Assembly (NCBI RefSeq): GCF_007004135.1
Contig: NZ_VJMG01000009.1
Span: 1-64,000 of the forward strand
DNA: 64,000 nucleotides
Reading direction: 5' to 3'
Source of the DNA: Affinirhizobium straminoryzae
GTDB taxonomy: Bacteria; Pseudomonadota; Alphaproteobacteria; Rhizobiales; Rhizobiaceae
Shown: one piece after another, positions 7,923 to 18,501 of the stretch
Numbering within the stretch: the stretch's first letter is position 1
Layout of the letters: every line of letters begins with the position of its first letter
Notes under the pieces: model-generated
The model's input: only the letters and a program-made list of their open reading frames with translations
What the model was told of the DNA's origin: nothing
The model's database searches: none
Made by a program: the position numbers and the translations under genes

Positions 7923-8246
7923 GGCGCCGCTTCTTTCTTTCTTTGTTGCCGGCCGGATCGCCGGGAATGATCACGCGTGGAAGGCCAGCCGGAAACCCTC
8001 TCCTGTCTCCGCCGCCCGCATGACTGGTTATCAAATCGCCGTCTTTTCCGCAACGCCGAATAAACCATGCCATAGAACTGCTTGGCGAGCTGTTCCGCGC
8101 TCTGACACACGTCTCAAAGCGCTTTCCGCCATGGCTGACGGAAAGCTGCGGCGTGCGGGAAAGGAAGGCTGGCGGCAGAGCCTTGTCGCGCTATCCACAG
8201 GCAATTGCGGCTGCCCCGAAAGCGAGCGATGGGCGGGCCTCACCCC
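7923..8246. other. Intergenic region trkA-hfq
   Basis: This 324-bp gap lies between two leftward genes and must hold the hfq promoter and any trkA terminator. I see no clear -35/-10 pair. GCTTTCCG (8121-8128) and CGGAAAGC (8139-8146) form an 8-bp hairpin 100 bp beyond the trkA stop. No further coding signal was found. Confidence 0.4.
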
Positions 8247-9623
8247 TCAGAAGTACTGGATGGAGACCCGGAACAGCTGCTCGACATGGCGCACGGTACC
8301 GGCAGTCGCAAACAACACCACGCGATCCTTCGCGCGGATCCGGGTGTCGCCGTTCGGGCGAATGACTTGGCCGTCGCGTAGAAGCGCGCCAATGCGGATG
8401 CCAGCCGGCAGATCCAGCTGGCGAAAGGCGCGCCCGACCAGCGGCGAGGTTTCCAATGCTTCCGCCTCGATGACCTCGGCAGCGCCATTCTGCACCGCGT
8501 AGACCGAACGGATACGCCCCTTGCGGACGTGCTGCAGCACGCGGGAAATCGTGACGGCCCTGGGATTGATCAGCGAATCAATGTTGAGCGACCGCGTTAC
8601 CTCGCCCAGCGACGACGAGTTGACCAGCGACAGATTGGACCTGCAGCCAAGCGCCTTGGCCATCACCGCGCCCAGAATGTTCACCTGGTCATTGTTGGTG
8701 AGCGTCACCATCAGGTCCGCATCCTGGATGTCGGCCTGCTGGAGAATGGCCTGGTCGAGCGCGGAACCGTGCAGCACGATCGTGTGGCGCAACTGCTCGG
8801 AAATCGCCACCGCCCGCTCGCGGTCGCTTTCGATGATCTTGATGCGGGTCTTCGGCTGCATCTCCTCGATGCGGCGAGCGACATAGGTGCCGATATTGCC
8901 GCCGCCGGCAATCACGATCCGGGCCGCTTCCTGTTCCTCGTGCCCGAACAGGCCCAGTGTCCGACGCGTATGATCGCGCTGGCAGATGACATAGGCAAGG
9001 TCGCCCGCATGCAACTGATCTCCGGACCGCGGTACGCTCAACCGTCCCTGGCGATAGACGCCAACGACGGTGGCCACCAGATCCGGAAACAGCTGGCTCA
9101 ACTGCTCAAGCGGCGTGTTGATGACCGGGCAGTCTTCCATGCATTCGATCGCCACCATGGCGATCTGGTCTTCCGCAAACCGCGCCACATCGGTGGCGCC
9201 GGGAAAGGAGATACGCCGCAGCACCATCTTGCCCACCTCGACCTCCGGAGAGATCGTCACGTCGATGGACATGTTCTTGCTGCTGAAGAGATCGGCATAT
9301 TCCGGCAGCAGATAACTCTGCGACCGTATACGGGCGATCTTGGTCGGCACGCTGAACAGCGCATGCGCCACCTCGCAGGCGACGATATTGACCTCGTCAT
9401 AGAGCGTGACGGCGATGATCATGTCGGCATCCTCCGCCCCGGCCCGCGCCAGGACATCGGGATGCGCCCCGTGCCCCACATAGCCGCGCACATCGAGCGT
9501 ATCGGTGATGCCGTTGATCAGGGCTGCGGAGGTATCGATGACGGAGACTTCGTTGTCCTCCTGCGACAGGCGTTCGGCAATGCCGTATCCCACCTGCCCC
9601 GCCCCGCATATGATGACCTTCAT
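8247..9623 (-). CDS. trkA: Trk potassium uptake regulatory subunit TrkA
   Basis: This 458-residue peripheral protein gates TrkH/TrkG potassium channels in response to nucleotides. It consists of two tandem RCK modules. The first has the Rossmann motif CGAGQVGYGIAE (residues 5-16) and a second occurs at AGGGNIGTYVARR (about 240), each followed by a TrkA-C domain. Length equals E. coli TrkA. It lies 52 bp downstream of ntrX on the same strand, an arrangement seen in other alphaproteobacteria. Confidence 0.95.
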   Translation of the reverse strand: MKVIICGAGQVGYGIAERLSQEDNEVSVIDTSAALINGITDTLDVRGYVGHGAHPDVLARAGAEDADMIIAVTLYDEVNIVACEVAHALFSVPTKIARIRSQSYLLPEYADLFSSKNMSIDVTISPEVEVGKMVLRRISFPGATDVARFAEDQIAMVAIECMEDCPVINTPLEQLSQLFPDLVATVVGVYRQGRLSVPRSGDQLHAGDLAYVICQRDHTRRTLGLFGHEEQEAARIVIAGGGNIGTYVARRIEEMQPKTRIKIIESDRERAVAISEQLRHTIVLHGSALDQAILQQADIQDADLMVTLTNNDQVNILGAVMAKALGCRSNLSLVNSSSLGEVTRSLNIDSLINPRAVTISRVLQHVRKGRIRSVYAVQNGAAEVIEAEALETSPLVGRAFRQLDLPAGIRIGALLRDGQVIRPNGDTRIRAKDRVVLFATAGTVRHVEQLFRVSIQYF

Positions 9624-9675
9624 GCCGTCCCCCCTGCCATGCCGCCCCTCGGCACGGCCCGGCCTTAACCTAGCC

Positions 9676-11040
9676 TCAGACGCCGAGCGACTTCAACTTG
9701 CGGTGCAGCGCAGAACGCTCCATGCCGACGAATTCCGCAGTCCGCGAGATATTGCCGCCGAAACGGTTGATCTGCGCCACCAGATAGTCGCGCTCGAACA
9801 TTTCGCGGGCTTCGCGCAGCGGCAGCGTCATGATGTGATGATCGCCCTTGCCGGCAATCTTCGGCAGCATGTCGCCGAGATCGGTCGGCAGCATGTCGGC
9901 GGTGATCGGCGAATCGGGCCCGTCGGTGCGGGCGAGAATCATCAGCCGCTCGATGTTATTCCGCAGCTGGCGGATATTGCCCGGCCAGTCGTGCGCCTGC
10001 AGCACCGCCATCGCATCATCGCCGATCTTGCGCTGGCGGATGCCCGTCTGATCGGAGATCTGGCGCATGAACATGTCAACGAGGAAGGGAATGTCCTCGC
10101 GACGCTCCGCAAGCGACGGCACCTTGATCGGAACGACCGCCAGACGATGGTAAAGGTCCTCGCGGAAAATCCCCTCGCTGATCAGGTTTTCCAGATTGTA
10201 GGCGGTCGACGAGATGATGCGGACATCGACCTTCACCCGCTTGGAGCCGCCGACACGCTCGAACTGCTGGTCGACAAGAACACGGAGAATCTTGTTCTGC
10301 GTCTCGCGCGGCATTTCGCCGACTTCGTCGAGATAGAGAATGCCGCGATGGGCCTCTTCCAGCGCGCCGATCTTGCGCGGCTGGCCGGGCCCGCCTTCGG
10401 TTCCGAACAGGGCGATCTCCATGCGCTCCGGCGTGATGGTTGCCGCGTTCAGCGCGACGAACGGGCCGGCCGAGCGCGACGAGCGCCGATGGATCATGCG
10501 CGCCACGAGTTCCTTGCCGGAGCCGGAGGGACCGAGGATCATGATGCGGCTGTTCGTCGGCGACACCTTGTCGATTGTCTGGCGCAGCTGGGAGATGGCG
10601 ACCGAGGTACCGATCAGTTCCACCGCATCGCCGGTGCGCCGCTTGAGTTCCGTCACCTCGCGCCGCAGCTTGGAATTTTCCAGCGCCCGCTCGGCAATCA
10701 GGATCAGCCGGTCCGCCTTGAAGGGCTTTTCGATGAAATCGAAGGCGCCGCGCTTGATGGCGGAGACTGCCGTCTCGATATTGCCATGTCCGGAAATCAT
10801 CACCACCGGCAGGTCCGGATGGCGGGTCTTGATTTCGTCCAGCAGCGCCAGCCCGTCAAGACGGCTGCCCTGCATCCAGATGTCCAGGAACACCAGCCGC
10901 GGCACGCGGTCGGAAATGGCCGCCAGCGCGCTGTCACTGTCATGCGCCGTGCGGGTCTCATGACCTTCATCCGACAAAATGCCCGAAACGATCTCGCGGA
11001 TGTCGGCCTCGTCATCCACGACCAGAATATCAGACGCCAT
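9676..11040 (-). CDS. ntrX: Nitrogen assimilation response regulator NtrX
   Basis: A 454-residue response regulator of the NtrYX pair, which controls nitrogen metabolism, respiration and envelope traits. The receiver domain has DDE near residue 9 and the phospho-acceptor Asp53 in FLDIWMQ. The AAA+ domain has Walker A GPSGSGKE and Walker B ILYLDEVGEMP. The C-terminal Fis-type helix-turn-helix ends SALHRKLKSLGV. The loop that holds GAFTGA in sigma54 activators reads FGTEGGPGQPRKIG, so it lacks the sigma54-contact motif. ATG 11040 overlaps the ntrY end by 11 bp, indicating translational coupling. An upstream in-frame start gives an extra six residues and is less likely. Confidence 0.93.
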   Translation of the reverse strand: MASDILVVDDEADIREIVSGILSDEGHETRTAHDSDSALAAISDRVPRLVFLDIWMQGSRLDGLALLDEIKTRHPDLPVVMISGHGNIETAVSAIKRGAFDFIEKPFKADRLILIAERALENSKLRREVTELKRRTGDAVELIGTSVAISQLRQTIDKVSPTNSRIMILGPSGSGKELVARMIHRRSSRSAGPFVALNAATITPERMEIALFGTEGGPGQPRKIGALEEAHRGILYLDEVGEMPRETQNKILRVLVDQQFERVGGSKRVKVDVRIISSTAYNLENLISEGIFREDLYHRLAVVPIKVPSLAERREDIPFLVDMFMRQISDQTGIRQRKIGDDAMAVLQAHDWPGNIRQLRNNIERLMILARTDGPDSPITADMLPTDLGDMLPKIAGKGDHHIMTLPLREAREMFERDYLVAQINRFGGNISRTAEFVGMERSALHRKLKSLGV

Positions 11041-13300
11041 ATGCCACTTCCTTGTCATTGCCGGTTTCGGGGGCTGCCGCAGCGGGAGGATGCGGCAGGA
11101 TCACCCGGATCATGGCGCCCTTGCCATGATCGAAATCGGCGGGCGCATCGTGCAGTTCGAGCTGCCCGCCGTGTTCCTCGATGATCTTCTTGACGATGGC
11201 AAGACCGAGCCCCGTGCCCTTTTCGCGCATCGTCATGTAAGGTTCCAGAATGCGGTGCCGGTTTTCCACCGGCAGACCGCGGCCATTATCGATCACGTCC
11301 ACACGAAACTGGTCGCGCGCGGCATCAAAGGCGGCCCGGACCAGAATGCGCTGCCCGTCCCGTTCCTCGTCAGCAGGCACCGCCTCGATGGATTCAACGG
11401 CATTCTTGATGAGATTGCCGAAGGCCTGTCCCAGCATGCGCGAATCGAACAGTCCCTCCAGAGGCGTCTCGCCGAGTTCGCGCTGGAACTGCACATGGCT
11501 TGCCCCCATCTCGCGCAGGAAGATCGCATCGCGCAGCACGTCACGCAGGTCCGCCCGCTCCTTGGCTGGCTTCGGCATGCGCGCGAAGGCAGAAAATTCA
11601 TCGACCATGCGGCCGATATCGCCCACCTGCCGCACGATGGTATCGGTGCACTGGTCGAAAACGGCGCGGTCGCTTTCCTCGATCTGGCGGCCATAGCGCC
11701 GCTTGAGGCGTTCGGCAGAGAGCTGGATCGGTGTCAGCGGATTCTTGATCTCATGGGCAATGCGGCGCGCCACATCCGCCCAGGCCGTGGAGCGCTGGGC
11801 AATCACGAGATCGGTGATGTCATCCAGCGTGATGACATAGGATTCGGCCGCGTTGCGTTGTTCCTCGCGCGTCACCTGGACAGAGAGCGTGCGCTCCATG
11901 CCGCCGCGCATCAGGTTCACTTCCTTGCGCAGGTCGCCGCGGGCGCGTCCGGTTGCTTCCTTCAGCACCTGATCGACCTCCGGCACGATCTCGGCCAGTG
12001 AATGACCGATCAGGTCTTCGGCGGAAAGACCGAGAAGTTCCTCGGCGGAGGGATTGACGATGGAGATCCGGTGATCATCCTCGACGCCGATGACGGCGGC
12101 CGTCACGCCGGACAGCACAGCCTCGATGAAGCGACGGCGGTCATCCACCTCGTCCTTGGCAACGAGAATCTCATCACGCTGGCTGCGGATCTGCGAAATC
12201 ATCTTGTTGAAGGTGCGTGAAAGGTTGCCGACATCGCCATCGGCGGCGCGCACCGGCACGACGACGGAGAGATTGCCTGCCGCCACGCTGTCTGCGGCGC
12301 TGATCAGCAGCCGGATCGGACGCACGATACGGTCGGCAACGGCAATGGCGGTCCAGATCGAGGCCAGAAGCACGATCAGCGCAAAGCCGAGATAGAGCAC
12401 GGCGAAGGCAAGCTGCAGGCTGGCGCGACCGGCCTCCATTGCCTTGTATTCGGCGCGGTTGTCTTCCATCAGCCGCATGGCGCCCATGACCTTCGGATCG
12501 ACGGCACGGATCGTGTAGAGGAAGGCGCCCGGGAGGGCATCCAGCTTGAGGATGGCGCCGACAAGGTTCGTCACCCCAGGCGGAATGAGCGTCGGCTGAC
12601 CGGCGGCCGAGCTTGCCAGCGCATCCTTCGGAATGGCGGGCAGAGGCCGGTCGGTCGGGATATCGGCCTGGGCAATCGCCGCACCGTCTTCGCGCACCAG
12701 GAAGGCTCCCAGCAACCCGCGCCCCCGGGCCTGCCGTGTCATCAACTCAACGAAGCCGGTGCGATCCAGATAGAACATCGCACGGTTGCGCTCGAGGTCA
12801 TTGGCCATGGAGACCGTCTGGCCCTGCAGATAGCTCGCATTTTCCAGCATATAGGCCTGGGCCACATCGAGCGAGGACTGCACGATCGACTGCGTGCGCA
12901 GCGAGAACCAGCGATCGAGGCCCACATTCAGCGTCAGGGTTGCAAAGATCGCCACCAGCACCGCCGGCGTGATCGCGACGATGGAAAACAGCACCACGAT
13001 GCGCACATGCAGCCGGGCCGCCGCCCTGCCCCGGCGCCGTGCCTTCAGCAGGCGTCCGACCTCGCGACCGATTAGGTACATCAGGCCCAGCACGAAGAGA
13101 GCGTTGAGCACAGCCGAGGCAATGACCACCTGCGAAGTGGGGGCAACCGGCGTCAGGCCAAGGAGGACGAACAGGGTTGCGATGGCGCACAGCAGCGCCC
13201 CCCCCGCCAGCAGCAGGCCGGGAAGGGCAAACGAGGCCCTGCGATCCTGCACCAACGTCGCCGGATCGTCTCCGGCGGTCGTCGCAACGCCTTCATTCAT
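11030..13300 (-). CDS. ntrY: Sensor histidine kinase NtrY
   Basis: A 756-residue membrane sensor kinase, partner of NtrX. The N-terminal part has two hydrophobic hairpin segments and a third before a large periplasmic loop; a further transmembrane helix (LGFALIVLLASIWTAIAVA) leads into a HAMP domain, a PAS domain and the kinase core. The phospho-accepting His is in [19 protein letters not shown], and the ATP lid is present as DNGRGLP and GTGLGLAIVKKI. ATG 13300 is preferred: GGAG lies 10 nt upstream. A GTG at 13342 would add 14 residues but would place the start across a perfect palindrome. It stands 193 bp after ntrC. Confidence 0.93.
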   Translation of the reverse strand: MNEGVATTAGDDPATLVQDRRASFALPGLLLAGGALLCAIATLFVLLGLTPVAPTSQVVIASAVLNALFVLGLMYLIGREVGRLLKARRRGRAAARLHVRIVVLFSIVAITPAVLVAIFATLTLNVGLDRWFSLRTQSIVQSSLDVAQAYMLENASYLQGQTVSMANDLERNRAMFYLDRTGFVELMTRQARGRGLLGAFLVREDGAAIAQADIPTDRPLPAIPKDALASSAAGQPTLIPPGVTNLVGAILKLDALPGAFLYTIRAVDPKVMGAMRLMEDNRAEYKAMEAGRASLQLAFAVLYLGFALIVLLASIWTAIAVADRIVRPIRLLISAADSVAAGNLSVVVPVRAADGDVGNLSRTFNKMISQIRSQRDEILVAKDEVDDRRRFIEAVLSGVTAAVIGVEDDHRISIVNPSAEELLGLSAEDLIGHSLAEIVPEVDQVLKEATGRARGDLRKEVNLMRGGMERTLSVQVTREEQRNAAESYVITLDDITDLVIAQRSTAWADVARRIAHEIKNPLTPIQLSAERLKRRYGRQIEESDRAVFDQCTDTIVRQVGDIGRMVDEFSAFARMPKPAKERADLRDVLRDAIFLREMGASHVQFQRELGETPLEGLFDSRMLGQAFGNLIKNAVESIEAVPADEERDGQRILVRAAFDAARDQFRVDVIDNGRGLPVENRHRILEPYMTMREKGTGLGLAIVKKIIEEHGGQLELHDAPADFDHGKGAMIRVILPHPPAAAAPETGNDKEVAYGV

Positions 13301-13317
13301 CCGAAAATCACTCCCAG

Positions 13318-13333
13318 CCCCGATCGATCGGGG
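13318..13333. promoter_or_regulatory. Perfect 16-bp palindrome before ntrY
   Basis: CCCCGATCGATCGGGG is fully self-complementary and ends 17 bp upstream of the chosen ntrY ATG. It can act as a dimer-binding operator or, in RNA, as a hairpin close to the ribosome binding site. The protein or effect is unknown. Confidence 0.4.
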
Positions 13334-13493
13334 TTCATGCACGATGACGGATCAACCAGTGACGGGGCGCTTCACCCGATCAGGCGCCAGACCTCTGGCA
13401 CACACCACACATCATACCGGCTGACGTGACCACTGAGCAACACATTGTGGCGAAAATGCAACGAAGCTGCGACAGGTGTCAAGCAGCAACCGC

Positions 13494-14945
13494 TCATGCA
13501 CTGCGCGAACTGCGGTAGACCGAGACGCCCAGTTCGCGGATCTTCTTGCGCAGGGTGTTGCGGTTCAGTCCGAGAAGATCGGCCGCCTTGATCTGGTTGC
13601 CGCGGGTGGCCGTCAGGGCCGCGAGAATCAGCGGATATTCCATTTCGGTCAGCACGCGGTCGTAGAGACCGGGCGGCGGCAGCGCATCGCCGAAGCTCGC
13701 GAAATAGGTGCGCATGTTCTCTTCCACCGCCTGTGCGATGGTAAGATTGCCGCTGCGGGCCCCCATCTTGTCAATCGGGCTGTCCGGCACGTCGGAGCGC
13801 AGTTCCTGATCGATGATCTCGCGGGTGATCACGTCCTGCGGATAGAGCGCCATCAGACGGCGAACGAGGTTTTCCAGCTCGCGCACATTGCCCGGCCAGG
13901 CATAGGCCTTCATGATGTCGAGCGCCTCATTGTCGAAACGCTTGGCATCAAGCCCCTCCTTCTCGCCCATCTGCATGAAATGGCGGACAAGATCCGGGAT
14001 GTCCTCGGCGCGGTCTCGCAGCGGCGGCAGGCGCAGCGGCACGACGTTCAGGCGATAATACAGATCCTCGCGGAACAGGCCCTGATTGATCAGCTGCTTC
14101 AGGTCCTTGTTGGTCGCGGCCACGATGCGCACGTCGGTGCGGATCGGCGTGCGGCCACCGACGGTGGTATACTCGCCCTGCTGCAGCACGCGCAGCAGCC
14201 TTGTCTGCGCATCCATCGGCATGTCGCCGATTTCATCGAGGAAGAGCGTGCCGCCTTCGGCCTGCTCGAAACGACCGGTGGAACGGTTCTGCGCACCCGT
14301 GAACGCGCCCTTCTCGTGACCGAACAGTTCCGATTCGATGAGGTCGCGTGGAATGGCCGCCATGTTGATGGCAACGAAGGGCCCGTTGCGGCGCTTGCCA
14401 TAGTCATGCAGCGCGCGGGCCACCAGTTCCTTGCCGGTGCCCGACTCACCGGTGATCATCAGCGTCAGGTCCGTCTGCATCAGGCGGGCCAGCACGCGGT
14501 AGATTTCCTGCATGGCGGCCGAGCGGCCAACCAGCGGCATGCCGTCCTGCATGTCGTCGTCCAGCTTCGCCGGCTTGCGCTTCGGCTCGGCGAGCGCTCG
14601 ACCGATAATGGCGATCAGCTCCGTCAGATCGAAGGGCTTTGGCAGATAGTCATAGGCGCCCTTTTCCGAGGCCTTGATCGCCGTCATGAAGGTGTTCTGC
14701 GCGCTCATCACAAGCACCGGAAGCTCGGGGCGCGCCTTCTTGATGCGCGGCAGCAGATCGAAGGCGTTCTCATCCGGCATCACCACGTCGGTGACGACGA
14801 GATCGCCCTCGCCCGCCGAAATCCAGCGCCAGAGCGTGGCGGCATTCGAGGTGATGCGCACGTCATAGCCGGCGCGGGTCAAGGCCTGGTTCAACACGGT
14901 GCGGATCGCCGCGTCGTCGTCGGCCACAAGGATCGTTGCGGTCAT
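13494..14945 (-). CDS. ntrC: Nitrogen regulator NtrC (NR-I)
   Basis: A 483-residue sigma54-dependent activator of nitrogen assimilation genes such as glnA and amtB. The receiver domain carries Asp53 in [10 protein letters not shown]. The AAA+ domain has Walker A GESGTGKE (166-173), the sigma54-contact motif GAFTGA (213-218) and [11 protein letters not shown]-terminal Fis-type helix-turn-helix ([19 protein letters not shown]) follows a linker longer than in enterics. It overlaps the end of ntrB by 4 bp (ATGA), so the two are translationally coupled. It retains the features that NtrX, encoded next to it, has lost. Confidence 0.97.
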   Translation of the reverse strand: MTATILVADDDAAIRTVLNQALTRAGYDVRITSNAATLWRWISAGEGDLVVTDVVMPDENAFDLLPRIKKARPELPVLVMSAQNTFMTAIKASEKGAYDYLPKPFDLTELIAIIGRALAEPKRKPAKLDDDMQDGMPLVGRSAAMQEIYRVLARLMQTDLTLMITGESGTGKELVARALHDYGKRRNGPFVAINMAAIPRDLIESELFGHEKGAFTGAQNRSTGRFEQAEGGTLFLDEIGDMPMDAQTRLLRVLQQGEYTTVGGRTPIRTDVRIVAATNKDLKQLINQGLFREDLYYRLNVVPLRLPPLRDRAEDIPDLVRHFMQMGEKEGLDAKRFDNEALDIMKAYAWPGNVRELENLVRRLMALYPQDVITREIIDQELRSDVPDSPIDKMGARSGNLTIAQAVEENMRTYFASFGDALPPPGLYDRVLTEMEYPLILAALTATRGNQIKAADLLGLNRNTLRKKIRELGVSVYRSSRSA

Positions 14946-16093
14946 TTCAGGCTTCCTGTCGTGTTCAAGGGACGGTTCTCTTCCTGGGACCCGTCATCCT
15001 TGTGCATGGGCATCAATACGCGGAAAATGGTGCGGCGCGCCTGGCTGTCGCATTCGACGATGCCGCCATGGGCGCCGATGATCTTGGCGACAAGCGCTAG
15101 ACCGAGGCCTGAGCCATTCGTCTTGGTGGTGATGAAGGGATCGAACAGATGCGGCAGGAGATCGCTCGGCACGCCGGGGCCGTTGTCGATCACGCAGAAT
15201 TCGAGCGGCAGCGAAATCTTTTCGCGCGTGCCGGCCACCGACAGGCGAATGCCGGGACGATAGGCCGTCGTCAGCATGATCTCGCCATCCTGCTGGTCGC
15301 CGATCGCTTCCGCCGCATTCTTGATGAGGTTCAGGAAGACCTGAACCAGCTGGTCGCGATTGGCAAACACAGAGGGCAAAGATGGGTCATAGTTCTCGAG
15401 GATCTTGATGTCGCGCGCAAAGCCGGCCTTGGCCACCGCCTTCACATGGTCGAGAACCGAATGGATATTGAGCGGCAGGCGATCCACCGGCCGTTCATCG
15501 GAAAACACCTCCATGCGATCGACCAGCGAAACGATCCGGTCGGTCTCGTCGCAGATGAGCCGGGTGAGTGCCCGGTCCTCGTCGGCCACGGAGGTCTCAA
15601 GAAGCTGCGCAGCGCCACGAATTCCAGACAGTGGATTCTTGATTTCATGCGCCAGCATGGAGGCAAGCCCGGTGACGGAGCGCGCGGCCGCCCGGTGCGT
15701 CAGCTGGCGGTCGATCTTGTCGGCCATGCTGCGCTCCTGGAAGACCACGACGACGGAGCCCGGCTCGCTGACAACAGGCGCGACATAGAGGTCGACCAGC
15801 TTTTCCTGGCCGAGCCGCGGCGAAGACAGGTCCACGCGGTATTCGTTGACGGGTGCGCGACGCTCGCGCACCTGGTCGATCAGCGCCAGAAGCGGACTGC
15901 CGAACGGAATGAAGGTGGAAATCCTGTTGCGGGCCAGATGCGCAGCGCTTGCCCCGAAGAAGGCTTCCGCCTCCCAGTTGGCAAAGGCGATCACGCCGGC
16001 CTCGTTGACGAGGATCACCGGATTCTGAACCGAATTCAGAACGGCCATGGCAAGCGCATTGCCTGCCGCCGCCTCCTGCGACGCCTTGCTCAT
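14942..16093 (-). CDS. ntrB: Nitrogen sensor kinase NtrB (NR-II)
   Basis: A 383-residue soluble kinase/phosphatase that sets NtrC phosphorylation under PII control. It has an N-terminal PAS domain ([20 protein letters not shown]), the phospho-accepting His in [19 protein letters not shown], and ATP-binding boxes [10 protein letters not shown] and [13 protein letters not shown]. No membrane segment is present, as expected for NtrB. The gene overlaps both dusB upstream and ntrC downstream by 4 bp, the classical nifR3-ntrB-ntrC operon of rhizobia and Rhodobacter. Confidence 0.97.
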   Translation of the reverse strand: MSKASQEAAAGNALAMAVLNSVQNPVILVNEAGVIAFANWEAEAFFGASAAHLARNRISTFIPFGSPLLALIDQVRERRAPVNEYRVDLSSPRLGQEKLVDLYVAPVVSEPGSVVVVFQERSMADKIDRQLTHRAAARSVTGLASMLAHEIKNPLSGIRGAAQLLETSVADEDRALTRLICDETDRIVSLVDRMEVFSDERPVDRLPLNIHSVLDHVKAVAKAGFARDIKILENYDPSLPSVFANRDQLVQVFLNLIKNAAEAIGDQQDGEIMLTTAYRPGIRLSVAGTREKISLPLEFCVIDNGPGVPSDLLPHLFDPFITTKTNGSGLGLALVAKIIGAHGGIVECDSQARRTIFRVLMPMHKDDGSQEENRPLNTTGSLK

Positions 16094-17112
16094 GCGGCCT
16101 CCCTGCTGCTTGCATGGCCGCGATAAGCCGCCAGTTCCTCACCGAGAACACGGAGCACCATGTCCGGATCCTTTTCCGTCATCAATCCCGCCTTTCGCTC
16201 CGGCGCCATCTCGGGCGCGAAGCGGTCCAGATACCAGCCGACATGCTTGCGGGCGTGGCGCAAGCCAGCCTCGCGGCCATAGAAACCGAGCATCAATTCG
16301 TAATGTTCGCAGGCAACCGCCGCCATTTCCGCGGGAACGGGATGGGCGCGGCCGGCGAGAACACCCGGATGCCACGGTCGCCCCTGCGCGCCGCGGCCGA
16401 GCATCACCGCATCCGCCCCCGAACGCCGCAGGATCTCCTGCGCATCGCCATGCGTCTCCACATCGCCATTCGCGATCAGCGGGATCGAGAGAACCTCGCG
16501 GACACGACGAATGGCATCCCAGTCGGCGCGCCCCTCGTAAAACTGCTGGCGCGTGCGCCCATGCACGGTGATCAGGCTGACGCCCGCCTGCTCGGCGCGT
16601 GCGGCAATCTCCGGCGCATTGATCGATTGCTCGTCCCAGCCGAGCCGCATCTTCACGGTAACCGGCACCTTGACCGCCGCGACAACCGCCTCGATGAGGG
16701 ACAGCGCATGGTCAGGATCACGCATCAGCGCAGAACCGGAATAACCGCCGGTCACCTTCTTGGCAGGGCAGCCCATATTGATGTCAACAATGTCGGCGCC
16801 GTTTGCTTCGGCGATCCGGGCCGCTTCCGCCATCCAGTGCGCCTCGCGCCCGGCAAGCTGCACCATGTGCGGCCGGATACCCGTCCCCTTCAGACGCTCC
16901 CAGGATTCGCCGCGGTTATGCGCAAGCTCGCGACTGGCCACCATCTCGGTCACGACCAGCCCTGCCCCGTAGCGCCAGGCCAGCTGGCGGAACGGCAGAT
17001 CGGTGACGCCCGACATCGGCGCAAGCACGACGCGATTGCGGATGACCACCGAACCAATCAGAAAGGGGCTTGCGAGAGTGATGGGACTCAAATGATGATC
17101 TTTCGGGCACAC
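16090..17112 (-). CDS. dusB: tRNA dihydrouridine synthase (NifR3 family)
   Basis: A 340-residue FMN enzyme that reduces specific uridines in tRNA to dihydrouridine. The TIM barrel begins with [13 protein letters not shown]; the catalytic Cys is in [11 protein letters not shown] (about residue 117), and the FMN phosphate site reads NGDVET and [16 protein letters not shown]. It heads the ntrBC operon with a 4-bp overlap into ntrB. The chosen start, GTG 17112, has no obvious ribosome binding site. A TTG at 17091 is a possible alternative and would remove seven residues. Confidence 0.93.
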   Translation of the reverse strand: MCPKDHHLSPITLASPFLIGSVVIRNRVVLAPMSGVTDLPFRQLAWRYGAGLVVTEMVASRELAHNRGESWERLKGTGIRPHMVQLAGREAHWMAEAARIAEANGADIVDINMGCPAKKVTGGYSGSALMRDPDHALSLIEAVVAAVKVPVTVKMRLGWDEQSINAPEIAARAEQAGVSLITVHGRTRQQFYEGRADWDAIRRVREVLSIPLIANGDVETHGDAQEILRRSGADAVMLGRGAQGRPWHPGVLAGRAHPVPAEMAAVACEHYELMLGFYGREAGLRHARKHVGWYLDRFAPEMAPERKAGLMTEKDPDMVLRVLGEELAAYRGHASSREAA

Positions 17113-17139
17113 ACGAGTTTTGCACTATTTTTATTCAGA

Positions 17140-17171
17140 GTTTGGGTGTTTGCCAAGTGCTATTCCCAAAC
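17140..17171. promoter_or_regulatory. Inverted repeat in dusB/ispDF divergent promoter region
   Basis: GTTTGGG (17140-17146) and CCCAAAC (17165-17171) are perfect inverted copies separated by 18 bp, in the 195-bp gap between two outward-facing genes. The spacing suits a dimeric regulator covering two to three helix turns. The regulator is unknown. Confidence 0.35.
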
Positions 17172-17307
17172 TGCGTTATTTCTGGGCGACGTGCTGGAAA
17201 TGGGCGTTTTCAGTCTATAGTTCTGCGCTGTCAACCGGCGAAGTCCACCCCTTGGCGGCGATCTGAGTCGTTCATCAACCGAATAAGCGATCCTGACAGG
17301 CAGTTTC

Positions 17308-18501
17308 ATGAAGATCGGCATCGTTATCGTGGCTGCCGGGCGCGGCGAGCGGGCCGGCGCTCCACACGAGGGGCCCAAGCAATACCGCAGGATCGGCGGC
17401 GAACCGGTCATCCGCCACACGCTGCGTGCCTTTCTCACCTGGGAAAAGGCAGGACCCGTGGTGGTGGTGATCCATCCGGATGATGAATCCCTGTTTGCCT
17501 CGGCCGTGCATGGGCTGGCGAAGGCCGATCGCATCATCATCACCCATGGCGGTGCAACGCGTCAGCAATCGGTGTTCGAAGGGCTCCGCACCTTGTCCAC
17601 GACAGACGCCACGCATGTGATGATCCACGATGCGGCACGCCCCTTCATCGATCATCCGCTGCTGGAGCGCATCGAAGCCCTGCTGGGCGCCGGCCATGTG
17701 GCCGTGCTGCCGGCGCTTGCCGTCACCGACACGCTGAAACGCGCCGGCGAGAATGGCATCGTGCAGGAAACCGTGCCGCGGGCCGGCCTCTATGCCGCGC
17801 AGACGCCGCAAAGCTTTGCGCTGACCGCCATCCGTTCTGCGCATGAGAAGGCCGCGGCCGCCCGCCGCAGCGATTTCACCGACGATGCCGCGATTGCCGA
17901 ATGGGCGGGCCTTGCCGTCACGCTGGCGGAAGGCGCGGCCGACAACATCAAGCTGACGATCAGGAGAGACATTGCCATGGCCGACGAGAAGCTGAGCCGC
18001 CAGAACGCCCTGCCGGACGTGCGCACCGGCAACGGCTATGACGTACACCAACTGGTATCGGGCGATGGCGTAACCCTGTGCGGCGTATTCATCCCGCACG
18101 ACCAGAGCCTCAGCGGCCATTCCGATGCGGATGTGGCACTGCATGCGCTGACCGACGCGCTGCTCGCCACCTGCGGCGCCGGCGATATCGGCGACCACTT
18201 TCCGCCCTCCGACCCGCAATGGAAGGGCGCCGCCTCCCGCATCTTCCTCGCCCATGCGGCCGAGATCGTGCGCCAGCGCGGCGGCGTGATCACCAATGCC
18301 GACATCTCGCTGATCGCGGAAGCGCCGAAGATTGCGCCGCATCGGGAAACCATGTGCCAGAATCTTTCCGAGATTCTCGGCATTTCCCGCGATCGCTGTT
18401 CGGTGAAAGCCACCACCAACGAGAAGATCGGCTTCATCGGCCGCAGGGAAGGCATCGCCGCCATCGCCACCGCCACCGTCGTCTATGGAGTTCTCGCATG
18501 A
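17308..18501 (+). CDS. ispDF: Bifunctional IspD/IspF isoprenoid enzyme
   Basis: A 397-residue fusion for two non-consecutive steps of the MEP pathway. The N-terminal IspD part (about residues 1-230) makes CDP-methylerythritol from MEP and CTP; it has [10 protein letters not shown] and HDAARPF. The C-terminal IspF part (about 238-397) forms the cyclodiphosphate; it has [26 protein letters not shown] and [12 protein letters not shown]. The fusion is characteristic of alpha- and epsilonproteobacteria. An in-frame ATG lies at the domain junction ([10 protein letters not shown]), but continuous reading shows one polypeptide. It overlaps the next gene by 4 bp. Confidence 0.97.
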   Translation: MKIGIVIVAAGRGERAGAPHEGPKQYRRIGGEPVIRHTLRAFLTWEKAGPVVVVIHPDDESLFASAVHGLAKADRIIITHGGATRQQSVFEGLRTLSTTDATHVMIHDAARPFIDHPLLERIEALLGAGHVAVLPALAVTDTLKRAGENGIVQETVPRAGLYAAQTPQSFALTAIRSAHEKAAAARRSDFTDDAAIAEWAGLAVTLAEGAADNIKLTIRRDIAMADEKLSRQNALPDVRTGNGYDVHQLVSGDGVTLCGVFIPHDQSLSGHSDADVALHALTDALLATCGAGDIGDHFPPSDPQWKGAASRIFLAHAAEIVRQRGGVITNADISLIAEAPKIAPHRETMCQNLSEILGISRDRCSVKATTNEKIGFIGRREGIAAIATATVVYGVLA

